Part shown: positions 58,146 through 64,000 of the stretch, piece after piece
Position numbering within the stretch: position 1 is the first letter of the stretch
Layout: every line of letters starts with the position of its first letter
Source: Pseudogemmobacter bohemicus
Lineage (GTDB): Bacteria; Pseudomonadota; Alphaproteobacteria; Rhodobacterales; Rhodobacteraceae
Reading direction: 5' to 3'
DNA length: 64,000 nt
NCBI RefSeq assembly: GCF_003290025.1
Contig: NZ_QNHG01000003.1
Span: 646,460 to 710,459 of the forward strand
Made by a program: the position numbers and the translations under genes
The notes under the pieces: model-generated
Database searches by the model: none
Told to the model about the DNA's origin: nothing
What the model saw: only the letters and a program-made list of their open reading frames with translations

Positions 58146-59018
58146 ATGCTGGACGAGGCCGACGACATTCATCCGCTGTTTTACGGCGCGCCGAAATCGA
58201 CCGAATTCCGCAAATTGCGCAAACGTCTGGTGCAACAGGTGCGCGATGCCATCGACACCTATGGCATGATCCAGCCCGGCACACGCTGGCTGGTTTGTCT
58301 CTCGGGCGGGAAAGACAGCTATACGCTGCTGGCGGTGCTGCATGAGCTGAAATGGCGCGGTCTGCTGCCGGTCGATCTGCTGGCCTGCAATCTTGACCAG
58401 GGCCAGCCGGGATTCCCTTCGACCGTGCTGCCGGAGTTTCTCGCGAAAATGGGGGTCGAGCACCGGGTCGAATATCAGGACACCTATTCGGTGGTGACCT
58501 CAAAGATCAAGCCGGGCGGGACGATGTGTTCGCTGTGCTCGCGGCTAAGGCGCGGAAATCTTTACCGGATCGCGCGTGAAGAGGGCTGTTCGGCCGTGGT
58601 GCTGGGGCATCACCGCGACGATATTCTCGAGACATTTTTCATGAATCTCTTCCATGGCGGGCGGCTGGCTTCGATGCCGCCGAAACTGGTTAACGAAGAG
58701 GGCGACCTGTTCCTGTACCGCCCGCTGGCCTTCGTGGCCGAGGCCGATTGCGACCGTTTCGCCCGCGCGATGAACTATCCGATCATCCCCTGCGACCTCT
58801 GCGGCAGCCAGGAAGGGCTGCAACGCGCCCAGGTGAAAAAGCTGCTGGATGACTGGGAAACCCGCGCGCCCGGCCGCCGCCAGGTGATGTTCCGCGCATT
58901 GATGAATGTGCGTCCTTCGCATCTTGCCGATCCCGGCATCTTCGATTTTCTCGGGCTGATGACGGGTGAACCCGGAGAAGTTGAGGAAAATGCGAAGCAT
59001 CTTCGTCTCCCGGATTAA
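58146..59018 (+). CDS. ttcA: tRNA 2-thiocytidine(32) synthetase
   Basis: A 290-residue iron-sulfur enzyme that thiolates cytidine 32 in some tRNAs using ATP. The PP-loop is LSGGKDSY. The cysteines of the [10 protein letters not shown] motif and the further pair in IPCDLCGSQ are present, with [15 protein letters not shown] between. ATG 58146 follows AAAGGTG; a GTG three codons upstream is the alternative. It lies 62 bases after rarA. Confidence 0.95.
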   Translation: MLDEADDIHPLFYGAPKSTEFRKLRKRLVQQVRDAIDTYGMIQPGTRWLVCLSGGKDSYTLLAVLHELKWRGLLPVDLLACNLDQGQPGFPSTVLPEFLAKMGVEHRVEYQDTYSVVTSKIKPGGTMCSLCSRLRRGNLYRIAREEGCSAVVLGHHRDDILETFFMNLFHGGRLASMPPKLVNEEGDLFLYRPLAFVAEADCDRFARAMNYPIIPCDLCGSQEGLQRAQVKKLLDDWETRAPGRRQVMFRALMNVRPSHLADPGIFDFLGLMTGEPGEVEENAKHLRLPD

Positions 59019-59087
59019 GAAAGCCCATACCGGTTTCGCCAATCCTGTTCTGCGATGGCCAGGCGCCATGACAGAAGAGGGTTCGGT

Positions 59088-60626
59088 ATGTCGGTTCTTC
59101 AGCACTCTGCCCGCAACCACAGGTATCTGAAGCTTCTTGGCTGCTTCCGGCGGCCGGAGTTTCTTTTGTTCCTGCCGGCGATCACGCTGGGCGGCTACTG
59201 GCTGGGGGGGGAGCGGGCGCTGATCTTCCTCGCGCTCGGCTTGCCGCTGATCATCGCAATTGCCGGGCCGGACCCGACGCGCTCGCCGGTGCCGCAGGCC
59301 GATGGTGATGAGGGCAGTTCGCTGCAGCGCGCCATTGCCGCGATGAACCGGATGCTGCCGCAGGTCTCGGATAACGGGCGCAATACCGCCTGTATGATCG
59401 TGCAGTTCGACAATATGGCCAATACGCTGGAACGCCATGGCCGCGCCGCGCATACCGAGGTGCTGGAACGCGCGACAGACCGCATCCGCGGCGCGCTGCG
59501 GGCCGGGGATATCGTGACCAATCCGCTGGGTGCTTCGGCGGTCGTGGTGCTCTCGCCGGTCCGGCGGCTGGATCTGGAAAGCATGGTTCAGCTTTGCGCG
59601 CGGTTGCAGGATGCGGTGGCCGAGCCGATTTCCCTTGGTGGCGCAAGGCTTTACATAACCTGTTCGATCGGGTTCTGCATCGGCGGCTGCTCGCCCGAGG
59701 CGACGGGGCGCTCGCTGCTCGATGCCGCCCAGGCGGCGGCGGATGAGGCCTTTGGTCATGGTCCGGGGGCGATCCGGGCCTTTTCCCGCGACATGGCAGA
59801 GCGCAGCGTGATCCGCGCCGCTTTGCGCGACGATCTGGAAGAGGCGCTCGACAAGGGCGAGATCCGCGCCTGGTTCCAGCCGCAGATCTCCACCGATACG
59901 GGCGAGATTTCCGGGCTTGAGGCACTGGCACGCTGGCATCATCCCATGCGCGGCGTGCTGTCGCCCGCCGAATTCCTGCCGCTGGTCGAAAGCAGCGATC
60001 TGAGCGACAGGCTGAGCGAGGCCATGCTGTCGCATGCCCTGGTCGCGCTGAAGGACTGGGACAAGGCGGGGCTGCAGGTGCCCACCGTCTCGGTCAATTT
60101 CTCGGCGGCCGAGCTGCGCAACCCGCGCCTGCCCGACCGCATCCGCTGGGAGCTGGAGCGGTTCGACCTGAAACCGGCGCGTCTGACGGTGGAGATTCTG
60201 GAAACCGTGGTCGCCCAGGCCGAAAATGATGTGATCGTCTCGAATATCGCGCAGCTGGCGGCGATGGGCTGTGGCATTGACCTTGACGATTTCGGCACCG
60301 GCCATGCCTCGATCTCGACCATCCGGCGCTTTACCGTGCGCCGGCTGAAGATCGACCGCAGCTTTGTCACCCGGGTGGATCAGGATCGCGATCAGCAGCG
60401 CATGGTTTCGGCGATCATCTCGCTGGCGGACCGTCTGGGGCTGGAAACCCTGGCCGAAGGGGTGGAGACCGCGAGCGAGCATTCGATGCTGTCGCAGCTC
60501 GGCTGCCGGTTCGTGCAGGGCTATGGAATCGAGAGGCCACTGAACCCGGAAGACGCGCTCGAATGGATCCGCAAGCACCAGAACCGCCCCGACCGCATCC
60601 CGAGGATCGGCGCGCGCGGCCGCTAG
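59088..60626 (+). CDS. Cyclic di-GMP phosphodiesterase (degenerate GGDEF plus EAL)
   Basis: A 512-residue membrane protein. Two hydrophobic segments occupy about residues 22-60 (FLLFLPAITLGGYW and ALIFLALGLPLIIAIAG). A degenerate GGDEF domain has no active-site GGDEF; the loop region reads VTNPLGASAVVV. The C-terminal EAL domain (about 245-500) keeps its catalytic signatures: EALARW, VNFSAAEL, EILETVV, DDFGTGHASI, LKIDRSF and AEGVET. It should hydrolyse c-di-GMP, with the GGDEF half regulatory. ATG 59088 follows AGAAGAGGG; an in-frame ATG lies 11 codons upstream. Confidence 0.92.
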   Translation: MSVLQHSARNHRYLKLLGCFRRPEFLLFLPAITLGGYWLGGERALIFLALGLPLIIAIAGPDPTRSPVPQADGDEGSSLQRAIAAMNRMLPQVSDNGRNTACMIVQFDNMANTLERHGRAAHTEVLERATDRIRGALRAGDIVTNPLGASAVVVLSPVRRLDLESMVQLCARLQDAVAEPISLGGARLYITCSIGFCIGGCSPEATGRSLLDAAQAAADEAFGHGPGAIRAFSRDMAERSVIRAALRDDLEEALDKGEIRAWFQPQISTDTGEISGLEALARWHHPMRGVLSPAEFLPLVESSDLSDRLSEAMLSHALVALKDWDKAGLQVPTVSVNFSAAELRNPRLPDRIRWELERFDLKPARLTVEILETVVAQAENDVIVSNIAQLAAMGCGIDLDDFGTGHASISTIRRFTVRRLKIDRSFVTRVDQDRDQQRMVSAIISLADRLGLETLAEGVETASEHSMLSQLGCRFVQGYGIERPLNPEDALEWIRKHQNRPDRIPRIGARGR

Positions 60627-60729
60627 GCCTCCGCCGGCGGACGGCGCCGGGCCGGAACCGGGATTTGCGATGGGCATGACAGGGGCTTCCCCGTCCCGGA
60701 CCAAAGGCCTGCCCACCCTTTCCGCAGAC

Positions 60730-60803
60730 AAGCCTGCCAGCCGCCCGGGGCCCGTCAGACCAGGCGAATCCGCGTGATCGGGGCGCAGCCGGCAGGCTTT
60801 TCA
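60730..60803 (+). ncRNA. Structured non-coding element upstream of yidC
   Basis: AAGCCTGCC (60730-60738) and GGCAGGCTT (60791-60799) are perfect complements enclosing about 52 bases. These include a nested pairing of CCCGTCA with TGATCGGG, and additional pairs extend the outer stem. The 3' arm runs into TTTT. It may be an intrinsic terminator for the EAL gene, a yidC leader element, or a small RNA. This is inferred from sequence complementarity only. Confidence 0.35.
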
Positions 60804-60814
60804 GGCGAAACCGC

Positions 60815-60843
60815 TTGACCTTTCGCCCCCCCTTCTGTTGAAG
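60815..60843 (+). promoter_or_regulatory. Possible yidC promoter
   Basis: TTGACC (60815-60820) and TTGAAG (60838-60843) are spaced by 17 bases, 40 bases before the yidC ATG. The -35 match is good and the -10 match poor. Confidence 0.3.
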
Positions 60844-60882
60844 ACCGCTGATCCTTCCTTACATGCGGCAGCGGTTCAGAAT

Positions 60883-62763
60883 ATGGACGAGAACAACAAC
60901 AAGAACCTCATTCTCGCCATGGTGCTCAGCGCTTTGGTCATCCTGGTGTGGTTCTGGCTCTTCCCTCCCCCCGAAACCCCGGCCCCGGTCGAGACCGCGA
61001 CGACCGAACAGACCGGCACCCCCGCGCCGGAAACCGCCGGGGCAGCCACCTCTGAACCCGTGCCCGAGGCGCCGCGCCTGCGGGTCGACACGCCGCAGCT
61101 TGAGGGCTCGATCTCGCTGCGCGGTGGCCGCATCGATGATCTGCGTCTGAAAAACTACCGTGAGACCATCGAAAAAGATTCGCCCATCGTCCGCCTGCTG
61201 ACCCCGCAGGGTGAGCCCGGCGCTTATTTTGCGCTGTTCGGCTGGCGCCCGGCCGGTTCGCTGGCCGAAGGCGATGTGCCTGGCGCCCAGACCGAATGGA
61301 CCCCGGTGACCGATGGCGCGCTCTCGCCAGGCCGGCCGGTGAAACTGATCTGGGACAATGGCAAAGGGCTGACCTTCACCCGCGAGATCGCGGTGGATGA
61401 GGAATTCATGTTCACCGTCAACGAGACGGTGGCGAATAGTGGCACCGGCGACGCGTCGATGTTCTATTACGGCCAGATCCAGCGCTACGGCCTGCCGGCC
61501 AATATGAAGGGCTTCTTCATCCTGCATGAAGGTGCCATTTCCCGCGCCGGTGGCGAACTGACCGAGACGACCTATAAGAACATCGTTGCCCTTGACCCGG
61601 TCGAGCGCGAGGCCGCCCCGGCCAGCGTCGTCGAGGCTGCGGATGGCGGCTGGATCGGTTTCACCGATCACTACTGGATGTCGGTTCTGGTGCCGGAACA
61701 GGGCAAGCCGATCACCCAGGTGACGAAATACATCGCGTCGCATGATCTCTACCTGACCGAGGCGCGCCAGCCGGCCGTCATCGTAACGCCTGGTCAAAGC
61801 TTCACCACCTCGACCCGCTTCTTCGCCGGTGCCAAGGAATGGGAGGCGATCCGCGACTATCAGAACGAGCCCGGCGCCGTTTCCCGCCTTTTCGGCGCGA
61901 ATGTTGACGAGGCGCGCGCGCCGATCCCGGGCTTTATCGATTCGATTGACTGGGGCTGGTTCTACTTTCTCACCAAACCGATCTTTGCGCTGCTGCACTG
62001 GATCCATGGCCTGATCGGCAATATGGGCCTCGCGATCATCGCGCTGACCTTCGTGCTGAAGCTGATCGTGCTGCCGTTGGCCTATAAATCCTATGTCTCG
62101 ATGGCGCGGATGAAAGAGCTGCAGCCCGAGATGGAGGCGCTGAAAGAGCGTGCTGGCGACGACAAGCAACGGTTGCAAAAGGAGATGCTGCAGCTTTACC
62201 GCGACAAGAAGGTCAATCCGGCGGCCGGCTGTCTGCCGATCCTGATTCAGATCCCGATCTTCTTCTCGCTCTATAAGGTGATTTTTGTCACCATCGAATT
62301 GCGTCACGCACCGTTCTTCGGCTGGCTGCGCGATCTCTCGGCGCCTGATCCTTCGTCTCTGTTCAACCTCTTTGGGGCGCTGCCCTGGGATGCGCCGGTG
62401 GCGGGCTCGCTCCTGCATCTGGTGTTCATCGGTGTTCTGCCGATCCTCCTGGGCATCACCATGTGGCTGCAGCAAAAGCTGAACCCGGCCCCCACCGATC
62501 CGGTTCAGGCCTCGATTTTCGCCTGGATGCCCTGGGTGTTCATGTTCATGCTGGGCGGTTTCGCCTCGGGCCTGGTGGTGTACTGGATCACCAACAACAT
62601 CATCACCTTCAGCCAGCAATATATCATCATGCGCAGCCATGGGCATAAGCCGGATCTCTTCGGCAATATCCTCTCGGGCTTTCGCAAGAAAGAGGCTGCG
62701 GCCAATGCCAACAAAGCGCCGGCGGGTAAGCTGGCCGACAAAGGTGGTGCGAAAAAGAAATGA
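60883..62763 (+). CDS. yidC: Membrane protein insertase YidC
   Basis: A 626-residue YidC. An N-terminal membrane anchor (LILAMVLSALVILVWFWLFPP), a proline/alanine-rich linker and a large periplasmic domain (about residues 70-350) are followed by the conserved insertase core with five membrane segments. The core includes GWFYFLTKPIFALLHWIHGL, KLIVLPLAYKSYVSMARMKE and a basic C-terminal tail. It inserts membrane proteins with or without SecY. rpmH and rnpA, which commonly sit just upstream, are absent here. The stop overlaps the MOSC gene. Confidence 0.96.
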   Translation: MDENNNKNLILAMVLSALVILVWFWLFPPPETPAPVETATTEQTGTPAPETAGAATSEPVPEAPRLRVDTPQLEGSISLRGGRIDDLRLKNYRETIEKDSPIVRLLTPQGEPGAYFALFGWRPAGSLAEGDVPGAQTEWTPVTDGALSPGRPVKLIWDNGKGLTFTREIAVDEEFMFTVNETVANSGTGDASMFYYGQIQRYGLPANMKGFFILHEGAISRAGGELTETTYKNIVALDPVEREAAPASVVEAADGGWIGFTDHYWMSVLVPEQGKPITQVTKYIASHDLYLTEARQPAVIVTPGQSFTTSTRFFAGAKEWEAIRDYQNEPGAVSRLFGANVDEARAPIPGFIDSIDWGWFYFLTKPIFALLHWIHGLIGNMGLAIIALTFVLKLIVLPLAYKSYVSMARMKELQPEMEALKERAGDDKQRLQKEMLQLYRDKKVNPAAGCLPILIQIPIFFSLYKVIFVTIELRHAPFFGWLRDLSAPDPSSLFNLFGALPWDAPVAGSLLHLVFIGVLPILLGITMWLQQKLNPAPTDPVQASIFAWMPWVFMFMLGGFASGLVVYWITNNIITFSQQYIIMRSHGHKPDLFGNILSGFRKKEAAANANKAPAGKLADKGGAKKK

Positions 62764-63521
62764 CCGGTGAAGGGCGCCTCGCGCAGATCTTCCGTCATCC
62801 GATCAAGGCCCACGGACGCGAGGAACTCGCGTCCGTTCGGCTGTCGGAAGGTGAGGCGATGCCCTGGGACCGGCATTGGGCGGTCGCGCATGACCTGTCG
62901 AAATTCGACCCCGGGGCGCCCTCCTGGATGCCCTGCATCAACTTCCAGCGCGCGGCGCGCAGCCCTTCGCTGATGGCGATCGAGGCGCGCTTCGATGCGG
63001 TTTCGGGAGAGATGCAGCTGACCCATCCGGAGCTGGCGCCGCTGCGCTTTAACCCGGAAACCGAGGGGCAAAAGCTGATCGACTGGGTGTTGCCGATCAG
63101 TCCGCAATTGCGGTTCCGGCCGGTGGCGCTGGTGCGGGCGCCGGGACGGGCGATGACCGATACCGCCTGGCCCAGCATCTCGATCAAGAATCTGGCATCG
63201 AATCTGGCGCTCGGGAAAAAGATGAAGCGCGACCTCTCGATTCATCGCTGGCGCGGCAATCTCTGGATCGACGGCTTTGCGGCCTGGGAAGAGATGACCT
63301 GGATCGGGCGGCGGCTGCGGATCGGCGCCACGATGCTGGAGATTCGCGAGCGGGTGGGGCGCTGTCGCGCCACCATGTCGAATCCGGAAACCGGGCAGGT
63401 CGATGCAGATACGCTGGATGCGCTGATGGAGACGGTCGGCGTCCAGGATTTCGGAGTTTTCGGTGTCGTGCTTGAGGGCGGTGAGATCCGTGCCGGCGAC
63501 AGGGTCGAGGTGCTGGTATGA
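62760..63521 (+). CDS. MOSC domain protein
   Basis: A 253-residue MOSC-domain protein of the molybdenum cofactor sulfurase family. A cysteine in VGRCRATMSNPETG (about residue 203) is at the position of the conserved sulfur-carrying residue. IFRHPIKAHGREEL near the start and SPSLMAIEARFD are typical of the alphaproteobacterial yidC-adjacent member. Its sulfur donor and acceptor are unknown. It overlaps both yidC and engB by four bases. Confidence 0.9.
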   Translation: MTGEGRLAQIFRHPIKAHGREELASVRLSEGEAMPWDRHWAVAHDLSKFDPGAPSWMPCINFQRAARSPSLMAIEARFDAVSGEMQLTHPELAPLRFNPETEGQKLIDWVLPISPQLRFRPVALVRAPGRAMTDTAWPSISIKNLASNLALGKKMKRDLSIHRWRGNLWIDGFAAWEEMTWIGRRLRIGATMLEIRERVGRCRATMSNPETGQVDADTLDALMETVGVQDFGVFGVVLEGGEIRAGDRVEVLV

Positions 63522-64000
63522 CGATGACATTCACCCTCGCGCCGGAGCCGGAAGACGGGGCGCGCGAGACCGGGCGCCTGCTTTTCGCGGGGCCGGTCGA
63601 TTTTGTGAAAGGTGTTACGACCATGGCGGCGCTGCCGCCGGCCGACCGGGTCGAGGTCTGCTTTGCCGGGCGCTCGAATGTTGGGAAATCGAGCCTGATC
63701 AATGCACTGACCACGCGAAAAAATCTTGCCCGGGCCTCGAATACGCCTGGACGGACACAGGAAATCAACTTCTTCGATCTGGGGGAAAGCCGCTATCTGG
63801 TCGACCTTCCGGGTTATGGTTTTGCCGAGGCACCGGTCGCGATTGTGCGCAAATGGCAGGAGTTGCTGAAGGCTTATCTCGCTGGCCGCCAGACGCTTCG
63901 CCGTGCTTTTGTGCTGATCGACACCCGGCATGGGGTGAAATCGGTCGATGACGAGATCATGGGTCTGCTTGACCGCTCGGCGGTGACATTTCAGGTCGTG
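63518..64000 (+). CDS. engB: Ribosome biogenesis GTPase EngB/YsxC (5' part, cut by window end)
   Basis: The first 161 residues of a GTPase needed for late 50S assembly. G1 is AGRSNVGKSSLIN, the T-rich switch is NTPGRTQEINFF, G3 is VDLPGYGFAEAP and the LIDTRHGVK segment follows. The N-terminal 45 residues are an extension usual in alphaproteobacteria. The ATG overlaps the MOSC stop, and the gene runs past the right edge of the window. Confidence 0.94.
   Translation, partial: MTMTFTLAPEPEDGARETGRLLFAGPVDFVKGVTTMAALPPADRVEVCFAGRSNVGKSSLINALTTRKNLARASNTPGRTQEINFFDLGESRYLVDLPGYGFAEAPVAIVRKWQELLKAYLAGRQTLRRAFVLIDTRHGVKSVDDEIMGLLDRSAVTFQVV

Noticed and set aside
58545-60731. 728-codon minus-strand frame opposite ttcA and the EAL gene
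   Set aside because: It spans two well-supported genes and their spacer, and its composition is that of a shadow frame.

Overview
The window is a GC-rich stretch of a Rhodobacteraceae-type alphaproteobacterial chromosome (Rhodobacter/Paracoccus relatives). This rests on a chvI-chvG-hprK-rapZ-EIIA-HPr block, a sorbitol/mannitol (smo) operon whose proteins resemble those of Rhodobacter sphaeroides, a HIG1-cobalamin adenosyltransferase-etfBA-hbd block, and a yidC-MOSC-engB order. I saw no rRNA or tRNA gene, no insertion sequence, no prophage and no CRISPR array.

Layout. (1) 1-1611: the 3' end of moaB and an orphan membrane protein. (2) 1618-10961: a divergent accessory metabolic cluster. A guanidine-modifying (arginine deiminase/dimethylargininase-type) hydrolase and an M20 amidohydrolase lie on the minus strand. 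A LysR regulator, a complete polyamine/opine-type ABC importer and a ThDP-dependent decarboxylase-like enzyme lie on the plus strand. Together they suggest uptake and catabolism of an acylated or methylated arginine-like (guanidino) compound. (3) 11029-17440: pckA (minus) diverges from chvI-chvG-hprK-rapZ-EIIA-HPr, an envelope-stress and carbon/PTS signalling block. (4) 17517-26573: a divergent PlsC-like acyltransferase, a HAD phosphatase overlapping a SorC-type regulator, then smoEFGKS-mtlK for sorbitol/mannitol uptake and oxidation, with a perfect inverted repeat in the smoE promoter. (5) 26596-31988, minus strand: hbdA, etfA, etfB, cobalamin adenosyltransferase, a HIG1 protein, an SDR enzyme and an SH3 protein. 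(6) 32142-36581: parC, a lipoprotein and tuf. (7) 36970-55130: the S10-spc-alpha ribosomal supercluster from rpsJ to rplQ, interrupted in three places by non-ribosomal genes. (8) 55316-64000: an HtrA protease, rarA, ttcA, an EAL protein, yidC, a MOSC protein and the start of engB.

The ribosomal region keeps standard gene order, but each non-ribosomal insertion follows an intrinsic terminator. Two of the three are followed by a recognisable sigma70-like promoter (TTGCCC-N17-TATCAG before rpmC, TTGCCA-N17-TATAGG before rplO), so the supercluster appears to be several transcription units. The third gap, before rplB, has a 345-base leader containing a UUCG-capped terminator hairpin.

The best candidate for an undescribed system is the 1618-10961 guanidino-compound cluster, with its repeat-rich control regions. 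Next are the fragmented ribosomal operon with a possible attenuated rplB leader, and a structured non-coding element upstream of yidC.
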